From Proteobacteria bacterium UBA3413 (GTDB taxonomy: Bacteria; Pseudomonadota; Gammaproteobacteria; Magnimaribacterales; D2472): a stretch of 20,647 nucleotides of DNA. This document shows positions 1 to 6,480 of this stretch, piece by piece. Numbering within the stretch: the first letter of the stretch is position 1; every line of letters begins with the position of its first letter. The notes below the pieces were generated by a model that saw only the letters and a program-made list of their open reading frames with translations, had not been told where the DNA came from and made no database searches. Made by a program: the position numbers and the translations under genes. The DNA lies in NCBI GenBank assembly GCA_002358345.1, contig DEOR01000041.1:1-20647 (forward strand), read 5' to 3'.

Positions 1-1
1 A

Positions 2-130
2 GAAAGAGGCACTAATGCTGAATTGTACTATGACAAAATTGAAGGAAGCGAAGCGAGCAACAATCTGAAAGGTTTTTCATGCTCGAATGCACGCTCATAC
101 ATTGGTCAATCAATGAGAGATTACAAATAG
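2..130 (+). CDS. 3' end of an unidentified protein gene (truncated by the window edge)
   Basis: An open frame enters from the left edge and runs 42 codons to TAG at 128-130. The peptide ends SNARSYIGQSMRDYK. It is polar with regular spacing of aromatic residues and looks like real protein sequence, and a strong intrinsic terminator lies 20 nt after the stop, which supports a transcribed gene. Too little remains to name a family. The aromatic-ended tail is vaguely reminiscent of outer-membrane beta-barrel C-termini, but it ends in Lys rather than the usual Phe or Trp, so no function is assigned. Confidence 0.5.
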   Translation, partial: ERGTNAELYYDKIEGSEASNNLKGFSCSNARSYIGQSMRDYK

Positions 131-150
131 ATTTTTAAATTTAAGATCTT

Positions 151-178
151 AAAAAGGAGGTCTTTTGGCCTCCTTTTT
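151..178 (+). terminator. Rho-independent terminator
   Basis: A 12-bp stem (arms 151-162 and 167-178, one G-T pair) with a TTTT loop has an A-run on the 5' side and a T-run on the 3' side. The GGAGG/CCTCC core and the T-tract extending to about 180 make a textbook intrinsic terminator for the plus-strand gene ending at 130. The symmetric A/T runs would also let it work on the opposite strand. Confidence 0.85.
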
Positions 179-207
179 TTATTGCTTCAAAAAACCATGC
201 AATGGAA

Positions 208-253
208 TATCTATAGGACTCCAAAAGAAATTGACAGCCCATAGGGGGGTCGA
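208..253 (-). pseudogene. Decayed duplicate of the tRNA-Glu 3' end and its downstream flank
   Basis: These 46 bases align without gaps to 543-588 at a constant offset of 335 bp, with 38 of 46 identical. In the intact copy this segment covers the hairpin downstream of tRNA-Glu, the encoded CCA end, the 3' acceptor strand and part of the T arm. Similarity stops at 253, so only the tRNA 3' portion is present. It may be a degenerate attachment-site copy or the relic of a second tandem tRNA-Glu gene. One substitution (A234, where the tRNA copy has G569) turns TTGGCA into TTGACA. Confidence 0.75.
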
Positions 254-262
254 TGATATAGT
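231..262 (+). promoter_or_regulatory. Candidate promoter of the VF530-family gene, inside the tRNA-Glu relic
   Basis: A consensus -35 TTGACA lies at 231-236 and a 5/6 -10 match, TATAGT, at 257-262. The 20-bp spacer is longer than the preferred 16-18, which weakens the call. The -10 ends 5 nt before the ATG at 268, and no Shine-Dalgarno sits at normal spacing, so transcription from here would give a leaderless mRNA. Confidence 0.4.
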
Positions 263-267
263 GCTTC

Positions 268-489
268 ATGACTAAAAAACAGGCTAATAATCCATTACAT
301 GGCATCACTTTAGAGACTGCTGTCACTAGCCTTGTTGATTATTATGGCTGGGATGGACTTGCTAAACACATCGATATCAACTGCTTTAAAAGCAACCCTT
401 CTATTAAATCTTCCTTGAAGTTTTTACGGAATACTCCCTGGGCTAGAGAGAAAGTTGAGAATTTGTATTTATTACAGGTAAGAAACTAG
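268..489 (+). CDS. VF530-family (DUF2132) small DNA-binding protein
   Basis: This 73-residue protein matches the small conserved VF530/DUF2132 family named after a Vibrio fischeri protein and reported to bind DNA. Family hallmarks are NPLHGITLE at 8-16, a DYYGWDGLAKHIDINCF block in the middle, and NPSIKSSLKFLRNTPWAR near the C-terminus, which covers nearly the whole length expected for the family. The cellular role is poorly known. The ATG at 268 is the only sensible start: an in-frame ATG at 253 is followed by a stop after one codon. No Shine-Dalgarno precedes it at normal spacing. It stands alone, between a decayed tRNA-Glu 3' fragment and the intact tRNA-Glu, which suggests arrival or duplication at a tRNA site. 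Family assignment is strong; function is not. Confidence 0.88.
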   Translation: MTKKQANNPLHGITLETAVTSLVDYYGWDGLAKHIDINCFKSNPSIKSSLKFLRNTPWAREKVENLYLLQVRN

Positions 490-535
490 CTTAAGCTTGA
501 TTTAATTACACTGCTGTGGATGGTAGATGCCCTGA

Positions 536-557
536 GAAGCCCTATTTATAGGGCTTC
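536..557 (-). other. Perfect hairpin immediately downstream of tRNA-Glu
   Basis: A perfect 9-bp stem (536-544 with 549-557) and TTTA loop starts 9 nt beyond the encoded CCA of the minus-strand tRNA-Glu. It could be the tRNA transcript terminator or a 3'-processing structure, but no T-run follows on either strand, so it is not a classical intrinsic terminator. It also sits after the stop of the convergent gene at 268-489. Part of it is copied in the relic at 208-253. Confidence 0.6.
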
Positions 558-588
558 ACAAGAAATTGGCATCCCGTAGGGGAGTCGA
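543..588 (-). repeat. Intact member of the 46-bp direct repeat (tRNA-Glu 3' end plus flank)
   Basis: This is the partner of 208-253, 335 bp away in the same orientation, 38/46 identical and ungapped. It includes the last part of tRNA-Glu and the flanking hairpin. The pair brackets the VF530-family gene in the way att-like repeats bracket small tRNA-site insertions. Confidence 0.75.
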
Positions 589-642
589 ACCCCTGTTGCC
601 GAGATGAAAACCCGGTGTCCTAGGCCTCTAGACGAACGGGAC
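567..642 (-). tRNA. tRNA-Glu (anticodon UUC)
   Basis: The minus strand reads GTCCCGTTCGTCTAGAGG at the 5' end and ends GGGATGCCA, closely matching the gammaproteobacterial tRNA-Glu pattern. The 76-nt cloverleaf has a 7-bp acceptor stem whose first pair is a G-T wobble, a T arm AGGGG-TTCGAAT-CCCCT, and the anticodon loop TTTTCAT with TTC as anticodon. The CCA end is encoded. It lies downstream of trmJ on the same strand. Confidence 0.97.
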
Positions 643-654
643 TAGATTGCGGCA

Positions 655-660
655 ATTATA
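655..660 (-). promoter_or_regulatory. -10 element of the tRNA-Glu promoter
   Basis: On the minus strand a perfect TATAAT lies 12 nt before the tRNA 5' end and is followed by a GC-rich TGCCGC discriminator, as in stringently controlled tRNA and rRNA promoters. The -35 region (inside the end of trmJ) has only weak TTTTAA-like matches. Confidence 0.5.
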
Positions 661-693
661 AAAGCTAAAACTCTATATTAAAAGACTAAATTC

Positions 694-1419
694 TCATTTA
701 ATCTGATTATTAATTTCCTTAAAAAATCCTCTTAAAAAATTACCTTCCATTTGATCTGGGTAGAGTCGCCTAAACATTCTTTCCATCCTGGTAAGGATCT
801 GTTTTGGGTTATTGGGGTCAACTAATTTAAGGTTGTAAACAGTCTCATTGAAGTGCTCAATTAGATGGGTGAGCTCCTCGGACGTGTATTCAGGAAAATC
901 TTGCCATGGGCCTATAGGTTCTTTTTGAGAGGCTTGATAGAGCTCATAGCACACCACTTGAGTGGACATGGCAATATTTAAAACAGGGTAATCAGGGTCT
1001 GCTGGGATAATTAAGTGTTTATTTGATAATTGCAGTTCTTCATTTGTCAGCCCCCTATCCTCTCGTCCAAATAAGATTGAGACCTCAAGGCCTTCGGCGG
1101 CCAACTGATTAATTTCTTGAGCCGCGTCTCTGGCCGTGGCCACGGGCCATTCAATGGTCCTCTCTCGAGCTGAGGTTGCAAAGATTACTTTTGAATTTTT
1201 AACCGCTTCATCAATGGAGTTAAATATCCTGGCGCCATCCAAAACATCTCCAGCATTTCCAGCCAGCGCCGTGGCCTCAGGGTCTGGAAACTTCTTAGGA
1301 TTGATGAGCGCAAGGTTACTTAAGCCCATATTTTTCATGGCTCTTGCCACCGAGCCAATATTGCCTGGATGGGAAGTTTCGACCAAGACAATTTGTACGA
1401 ACTGATTAATGGGATTCAT
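694..1419 (-). CDS. trmJ: tRNA (cytidine/uridine-2'-O-)-methyltransferase TrmJ
   Basis: TrmJ is a cytoplasmic SPOUT-family enzyme that uses S-adenosylmethionine to 2'-O-methylate position 32 of several tRNAs. The 241-residue protein has the TrmH-type N-terminus (VLVETSHPGNIGSVARAMKN, about 12-30), the GREDRGLTNEE motif near 118-128, and the C-terminal knot IPADPDYPVLNIAMSTQVV near 138-156 that binds the cofactor. Length is near that of characterised TrmJ. It is divergent to suhB with a 36-bp gap, an arrangement also seen in E. coli. No Shine-Dalgarno precedes the ATG; a GATAAT hexamer lies 6 nt upstream of it, so the mRNA may be leaderless. tRNA-Glu follows 51 bp downstream on the same strand. 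Confidence 0.95.
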   Translation of the reverse strand: MNPINQFVQIVLVETSHPGNIGSVARAMKNMGLSNLALINPKKFPDPEATALAGNAGDVLDGARIFNSIDEAVKNSKVIFATSARERTIEWPVATARDAAQEINQLAAEGLEVSILFGREDRGLTNEELQLSNKHLIIPADPDYPVLNIAMSTQVVCYELYQASQKEPIGPWQDFPEYTSEELTHLIEHFNETVYNLKLVDPNNPKQILTRMERMFRRLYPDQMEGNFLRGFFKEINNQIK

Positions 1420-1425
1420 GGAACT

Positions 1426-1448
1426 ATTATCATCATTTCCAGTACAAT
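1426..1448. promoter_or_regulatory. Divergent -10 elements of trmJ and suhB
   Basis: In the 36-bp gap, TACAAT at 1443-1448 faces suhB and GATAAT (complement of 1426-1431) faces trmJ. They end 7 and 6 nt before their ATGs, so the predicted transcription starts coincide with the start codons. Neither has a convincing -35 hexamer at 16-18 bp, so these are candidates only. Confidence 0.4.
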
Positions 1449-1455
1449 ATGCGAC

Positions 1456-2262
1456 ATGTCAAAGCCTGCTTTATTAAACGTCGCCCTTATCGCTGCAAAC
1501 ATTGGAGCTGCAGAGCTCGAATTTGCGGTTAAGAAAGTTCATGTTCTCGATGTCATGAAAAAAGGTCCGACTGATTATGTAACTGAAGTTGATCGCAAGG
1601 TTGAAGAGATCGTCTTTGATGAAATTAAGAAATACTATCCTGAAGACAATTTTCTGGGCGAAGAATCAGGGCACGAAGTTAATAATTCTGACACAACCTG
1701 GGTCTTAGATCCGATTGATGGCACTACCAATTTTATTCATGGCTACCCGCAATACTGTATTTCTCTAGCCTGCGTGGTCAACGGTCAGACTCAACATGCT
1801 GTGATCATTGATCCCACTCGAAGAGAGGAGTTTAGTGCCTCGCGAGGAAAAGGTGCAGAGCTTAATGGTGAACGCATTAGAGTCAGCAAAAGAGCAGGTA
1901 TCAAAGATGCTCTTCTGGGCAACACATCTCATATTAATGAATCCCAGAACTACTCATTTGATAACATTGCAGCTTTTAGGGCTTTGTATAAACATGGTTT
2001 GACCATCAGAAGATCTGGGTGCTCGGCCTTGGATTTGGCTTATGTTGCCGCAGGACGCCTGGATGGCTTTTGGGCAAATGGCTTGTCTATTTGGGATATA
2101 GCGGCGGGATTGCTGATCGCGCAAGAATCTGGAGCTCTGACTAGTAATTTTCTAGGCAATCCTGAGGTCACTGACTCCGATCATTATCTTTGCGCTTCGC
2201 CTAAATGTTTTAAGGCAATGTTAGAGGCCATTCAGCCAAACTTTAAAGTTAAAGAAGCCTAA
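1456..2262 (+). CDS. suhB: Inositol-1-monophosphatase family protein SuhB
   Basis: SuhB is a Mg2+/Li+-sensitive inositol monophosphatase-fold protein; in E. coli it also joins the rRNA transcription antitermination complex. Metal-site motifs are visible: GEESG at 68-72, DPIDGTTNF at 85-93 and WDIAAG at 213-218. SGCSALDLAYVAAGR at 187-201 is also typical of SuhB. The ATG at 1456 gives 268 residues, close to the 267 of E. coli SuhB, and MSKPALLNVALIAANIGA aligns with the usual N-terminus; an upstream in-frame extension would run into divergent trmJ. No Shine-Dalgarno is seen; a TACAAT hexamer ends 7 nt before the ATG. Its stop codon overlaps the convergent stop of secF. Confidence 0.95.
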   Translation: MSKPALLNVALIAANIGAAELEFAVKKVHVLDVMKKGPTDYVTEVDRKVEEIVFDEIKKYYPEDNFLGEESGHEVNNSDTTWVLDPIDGTTNFIHGYPQYCISLACVVNGQTQHAVIIDPTRREEFSASRGKGAELNGERIRVSKRAGIKDALLGNTSHINESQNYSFDNIAAFRALYKHGLTIRRSGCSALDLAYVAAGRLDGFWANGLSIWDIAAGLLIAQESGALTSNFLGNPEVTDSDHYLCASPKCFKAMLEAIQPNFKVKEA

Positions 2263-3176
2263 GGCATCTCATCAAATTCAACGCCTTCTGCCTCTGGTAT
2301 GGCCAGATCATCTTGTGTGATTGAAAGACCCAGCAGCATATTGGCTACAACATAAATAGATGAATAGGTTCCTACCAAGACACCAATAATTAACGCCTCA
2401 CTAAAACCCCTGATCATATCTCCACCAAAGAAATACAAGGCCAATAAAACCAATAAAGTAGTAAAAGAGGTAATCAAAGTTCTGGACAGCGTTTGATTGA
2501 TGGAGCGATTAATAATCTCTTCAGGCTCAAAGCCCCTCTCGCCTCTAAAATTTTCTCTGATTCTATCAGAGACAACGATGGTGTCATTCAGCGAATAGCC
2601 GATCACTGCAAGCAGTGCCGCCAGCACAGTAAGATCAAAATCCCACGCGAACAATGAGAAAAGCCCAAGAATAATCACCACATCATGCGCCAGAGCTGTC
2701 ACCGCACCCAGGGCAAATTTGTATTGAAATCTAAAGGCAACATAAAGCAAAATCATGCCAAGTGCCACAAGCATCCCTAGACCGCCTTGGTCTCTAAGTT
2801 CAGAGCCAACCTGAGGTCCGACAAATTCAATTCTTTGCAGTTCCATTGAAGGATCATCTGCCTGAAGGAATGTGAAGATGGTGTCGCCCAGTTGGCTGCT
2901 GCCATCCTTGTCCGCAACTTTAATTAGCACGTCTGTATCTGAGCCAAAGTTCACAACCTGGAAATCATCAAAGCCGTTATTGGTCATCAGATCTCTGATC
3001 TCACCTAAGTCTACTGCCTCAGAGTAAGTCACTTCAATTAGAGTTCCGCCACTAAAATCTAGCCCTAGGTTTAGTCCTCTAAAGCCCAAAGATAGAATGG
3101 ACAGGGCCAGCAATGCAAGCGAAGTCATAGTGGCTATGTTTCGGTAGCTCATAAAAGGAATATTAAGATTTATCAT
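2259..3176 (-). CDS. secF: Protein translocase subunit SecF
   Basis: SecF is an inner-membrane RND-type partner of SecD that uses the proton gradient to help release proteins on the periplasmic side of SecYEG. The 305-residue protein has TM1 at about 15-31, the SecF signature GLDFSGGTLIEV at 38-49, a periplasmic domain to about 130, and five further membrane segments. GYSLNDTIVVSDRIRE at 193-208 is the conserved TM4 motif. The C-terminus is acidic and cytoplasmic. The ATG overlaps the secD TGA (ATGA), so translational coupling is likely. The TAG stop shares bases with the TAA of convergent suhB, leaving no room for a terminator between them. Confidence 0.97.
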   Translation of the reverse strand: MINLNIPFMSYRNIATMTSLALLALSILSLGFRGLNLGLDFSGGTLIEVTYSEAVDLGEIRDLMTNNGFDDFQVVNFGSDTDVLIKVADKDGSSQLGDTIFTFLQADDPSMELQRIEFVGPQVGSELRDQGGLGMLVALGMILLYVAFRFQYKFALGAVTALAHDVVIILGLFSLFAWDFDLTVLAALLAVIGYSLNDTIVVSDRIRENFRGERGFEPEEIINRSINQTLSRTLITSFTTLLVLLALYFFGGDMIRGFSEALIIGVLVGTYSSIYVVANMLLGLSITQDDLAIPEAEGVEFDEMP

Positions 3177-5035
3177 ATTCTGAGCTCCTGAATATTCTTG
3201 TTGCCATACATGAGGTTAATGATTGCCCTGGTACCGATAATCGCGGTAAACATAGAGGTAATAATCCCAATAGACAGCGTGATAGCAAAACCTTTAATGG
3301 GTCCTGTTCCAATAGCATAAAGAACGACTGAGGCAATCAAGGTTGTCACATTGGCATCAAAAATAGTCACAAAGGCTCGCGAGAAGCCCTCCTGAATTGC
3401 TGTTTGAGGATCCTTGCCTTCTGCGAGCTCTTCTCTGATACGAGAGAAGATCAGAACGTTGGCATCAACGGCCATGCCGATAGTCAAGACAATGCCTGCA
3501 ATGCCTGGCAGTGTCAGGGTTGCGCCCAACAAAGACATAAAGCCTGTGATGAGAACCACGTTTGCAAACAAAGCAATGTTTGCCGCTAGGCCAAACCAGC
3601 GGTAATAGAAGAGCATGAAGGCAATCACCGATAGCAGGCCAATAATAATAGAGCGAATACCAAGCTCAATATTTTCTTTTCCAAGGCTAGGCCCAACTGT
3701 GCGCTCTTCAACAAATTTCATTGGAGCAGCCAAGGCACCTGCTCGAAGAAGCAACGCTAATTCGCTCGCTTCCTGGGGCGAGCCAACGCCCGTGATTCTA
3801 AAGCTGGTCCCAAGCACTGCTTGCACGGTTGCCAGGCTAATAATGCTTTTTTCAATGTAGGAGGTTTGCTCTATGACCTCTTGACCGTTTTCATCAAGGG
3901 TGAGGATTGATTTATTTTTTTGCTCTACAAATAACACGCCAAGCTTTCTTCCAATATTTCCACTGGTCGCTTTTTGCATGGCTCGCCCACCCTGCATATC
4001 AAGAGAAATATTTACTTGAGCAAAGCCGCTCTCATCAAATCCAGAGCTGGCATTGGTCACTCTATCACCAGCCACAATGACATTTTTTTCTAAATAAGCC
4101 GAGCCCATTCTTTCGTCCTGATAATCAAACTCTTCCTTGCGCAAACTCGAGGTCGTGGATGCGGCTTCAAGCCTAAACTCTAAATTAGCCGTTTTCCCTA
4201 TAATTTTTTTCGCTGCTGTTGTGTCCTGGACCCCTGGAAGCTCAACCACAATTCTACTGCTGCCTTGACGTTGGACAATGGGCTCAGAGACACCAAGTTC
4301 ATTCACCCTATTGCGCAAAGTCATTAAGTTCTGGCCTACGGCATAATCTCTAATTTCCTTGATGGCTGATTGCGAGTAAGCAAGTGACACCCTATTCCTA
4401 ATGGAGCTGGGCTGGAGGTCATAGAGGGCAGTGCCAACCGAGGTGATATTGTCATCGCCAAATATTTTCAAGGCTTTGCTGTAATCCTCGTCACTGAGAA
4501 ACTCAAAGATCAACTCCTTGTCATTCTTTTGAGAGCTCTCAACGCTAATGCGATCATCTCTAAATTTTTTTCTGTACTGATTAAGCAATGAATCTAGTCG
4601 ATTATCCAGGGCGCTCTCGATATCAACCTCAAGTAAAAAATGCACGCCGCCAGATAAATCTAATCCAAGCTTTAGGGGGCCTCCTCCAATGCTTCTTAAC
4701 CACTGGGGGGTCGAAGGCTCTAGATTGAGTGCAACGACCGCTCGATCCAATAACACTCTTTGTAAGGCAGATTTAGCTGCCAGCTGCGCATCAAAGGATG
4801 AAAATTTAGCAACAATGTTATTGTCCTTCAATCCCACTGATTCTGCGGTAATGGCTTTTGATATAAGAATCTCGCTCACTTGATCTAGAAGACTTTGATC
4901 GGCTGATTTGCCTGAATCGGTGTAAGCAATCTGAATCGCGGGTTTAGCTGGATACAGATTTGGTAAAGAATAGATCACCCCAATGGCTAACACCATTAAA
5001 ATAAAAGCGTGGGTCCCTATGGAGAATCTATTCAT
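3173..5035 (-). CDS. secD: Protein translocase subunit SecD
   Basis: SecD is the large partner of SecF in the SecDF-YajC accessory complex. The 620-residue protein has TM1 at 8-24, a long periplasmic region containing GLDLSGGVHF at 124-133 and VVELPGVQDTTAAKKIIGKT, and a C-terminal six-helix bundle whose GMAVDANVLIFSRIREEL segment begins near 520; an acidic residue in this helix is linked to proton coupling in the family. Length matches gammaproteobacterial SecD (about 615). The start is set at the ATG 5033-5035; a TTG directly before it is an unlikely alternative. Only a weak AAGAG-like ribosome site precedes it. yajC ends just upstream and secF overlaps downstream. Confidence 0.97.
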   Translation of the reverse strand: MNRFSIGTHAFILMVLAIGVIYSLPNLYPAKPAIQIAYTDSGKSADQSLLDQVSEILISKAITAESVGLKDNNIVAKFSSFDAQLAAKSALQRVLLDRAVVALNLEPSTPQWLRSIGGGPLKLGLDLSGGVHFLLEVDIESALDNRLDSLLNQYRKKFRDDRISVESSQKNDKELIFEFLSDEDYSKALKIFGDDNITSVGTALYDLQPSSIRNRVSLAYSQSAIKEIRDYAVGQNLMTLRNRVNELGVSEPIVQRQGSSRIVVELPGVQDTTAAKKIIGKTANLEFRLEAASTTSSLRKEEFDYQDERMGSAYLEKNVIVAGDRVTNASSGFDESGFAQVNISLDMQGGRAMQKATSGNIGRKLGVLFVEQKNKSILTLDENGQEVIEQTSYIEKSIISLATVQAVLGTSFRITGVGSPQEASELALLLRAGALAAPMKFVEERTVGPSLGKENIELGIRSIIIGLLSVIAFMLFYYRWFGLAANIALFANVVLITGFMSLLGATLTLPGIAGIVLTIGMAVDANVLIFSRIREELAEGKDPQTAIQEGFSRAFVTIFDANVTTLIASVVLYAIGTGPIKGFAITLSIGIITSMFTAIIGTRAIINLMYGNKNIQELRI

Positions 5036-5043
5036 CAAAGCTC

Positions 5044-5355
5044 TTAGTCTATTGAGGCAATGGTGCCTTTAGGTAGAGTATTGGTAATGGCTGTTTTTTG
5101 AAGCTTGAAGGTAATATTCTCACTCACCTCAATAGAGACATAAGGCCCTTTAATTTCTTTAATGCGGCCTATAATTCCTCCAGCCGCTACAACCTCATCG
5201 CCCTTCTCTAACTCATCCATCATCGTCTGCAAAACTTTCATACGCTTTTGCTGCGGTCGGATCGTCATAAAATACATGAGCGCTAAAAACCCGATAAAGA
5301 ATACTAAAACTGGATCTGGTAGATACCAAGGTAATTGAGTTTGTGGTTCGTTCAT
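5044..5355 (-). CDS. yajC: Sec translocon accessory protein YajC
   Basis: YajC is a small single-span inner-membrane protein that copurifies with SecDF. This 103-residue copy has a membrane helix at about 14-31, then TIRPQQKRMK at 31-40, the signature at the membrane exit, and a beta-rich cytoplasmic domain with GDEVVAAGGIIGRI. A good Shine-Dalgarno (GGGAG) begins right after the tgt stop and lies 5 nt before the ATG, in contrast to the poor sites at unit heads. It keeps the classical tgt-yajC-secD order. Confidence 0.96.
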   Translation of the reverse strand: MNEPQTQLPWYLPDPVLVFFIGFLALMYFMTIRPQQKRMKVLQTMMDELEKGDEVVAAGGIIGRIKEIKGPYVSIEVSENITFKLQKTAITNTLPKGTIASID

Positions 5356-5364
5356 AAAATCTCC

Positions 5365-6480
5365 CTAGATTAGATGCGGTGGTACTTGTAAATGACGCTT
5401 ATTATAAAAGTCTTTTATAAACTTAGCGAATGAATCTGATGCAATAGAGTTACGAATATCTCTCATCAGCGACTGATAGTAATAAATGTTATGGAAACTG
5501 TTTAGGATGGACCCAAGCATTTCATTGGTTTTATCAAGATGGTTTAAATAAGCCTGAGAGTAATGCTTGCATACTTTGCAGCCGCAATCAGGATCGATGG
5601 GATCTGCGCTGGTCTTGCTTGGCGCATTTCTGATATTAAGAACCCCGTAAGATGTAATCAACTGACCGTTGCGAGCATTGCGGGTTGGTAACACGCAATC
5701 AAACATATCAATTCCATAAAAAACAGCCTCGACAATATCTTCAGGTTTGCCAACGCCCATTAAATAATGAGGCTTATCTGCGGGGAGATGCGGGGCTAAA
5801 TGTTTTAAAATTCTGGTCTTGTCTTCCTTCGGCTCTCCAACACTTAGGCCGCCGACAGCAATCCCATCAAAACCAATGTTGAGCAGACCTGATAGAGATT
5901 CCAGTCTTAAGTCCTCGTGCATGCCGCCTTGAACAATCCCGAACAAGGCCGAATCTGATTGATGAGCATCCCTGGATCTTTGAGCCCACCTCATAGAAAG
6001 CTCCATAGATTTTCTAGCAACCTGATGCTCGGATGGATAAGGGGTGCACTCGTCAAGGACCATGACAATGTCCGAGCCCAAATTAGCCTGAATTCTCATG
6101 GAATCCTCGGGGCTCATGAAATGTTTTGTTCCATCATAGGGTGACTGAAAACTGATGCCTTCCTCTGTCAACTTAGCTAAATCACCAAGGCTCCAGACTT
6201 GAAAGCCACCAGAGTCGGTTAATATCGGTTTATCCCAATTCGAGAATTTATGTAATCCGCCTAACTTCTTAATCAGCTCATCTCCAGGGCGCATCATTAA
6301 GTGGTAGGTGTTACCAAGAATAATCTCTGCGCCTGAATCTAAGATGTTATCTACCTCTAAAGCTTTAACGGTTCCATTGGTTCCCACAGGCATAAAAGCT
6401 GGCGTTTGAATCGAGCCCCTGGCGAATTGCAGCTCACTCCTCCTGGCAAACCCTTCGGTTGCAGAAACTTTAAATTTCAT
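5365..6480 (-). CDS. tgt: Queuine tRNA-ribosyltransferase (tRNA-guanine transglycosylase)
   Basis: Tgt swaps the guanine at wobble position 34 of GUN-anticodon tRNAs (Asp, Asn, His, Tyr) for preQ1, the first tRNA-level step of queuosine formation. The TIM-barrel protein of 371 residues has the general base in LTDSGGFQVWSLG (Asp89) and the nucleophile in FDCVLPTRNARNG (Asp261). The zinc site is complete: Cys299, Cys301, Cys304 and His330. Length is close to the 375 of E. coli. The start overlaps the end of queA by 11 bp, giving tight coupling with the enzyme that acts next on the same base. The other preQ1 synthesis genes (queC, queD, queE, queF) are not in the window. Confidence 0.97.
   Translation of the reverse strand: MKFKVSATEGFARRSELQFARGSIQTPAFMPVGTNGTVKALEVDNILDSGAEIILGNTYHLMMRPGDELIKKLGGLHKFSNWDKPILTDSGGFQVWSLGDLAKLTEEGISFQSPYDGTKHFMSPEDSMRIQANLGSDIVMVLDECTPYPSEHQVARKSMELSMRWAQRSRDAHQSDSALFGIVQGGMHEDLRLESLSGLLNIGFDGIAVGGLSVGEPKEDKTRILKHLAPHLPADKPHYLMGVGKPEDIVEAVFYGIDMFDCVLPTRNARNGQLITSYGVLNIRNAPSKTSADPIDPDCGCKVCKHYSQAYLNHLDKTNEMLGSILNSFHNIYYYQSLMRDIRNSIASDSFAKFIKDFYNKRHLQVPPHLI

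Noticed and set aside
1369..1455. N-terminal extension of suhB upstream of 1456
   Set aside because: It would overlap the start of divergent trmJ and add 29 residues that do not fit SuhB; the 1456 start gives the family length and N-terminus.
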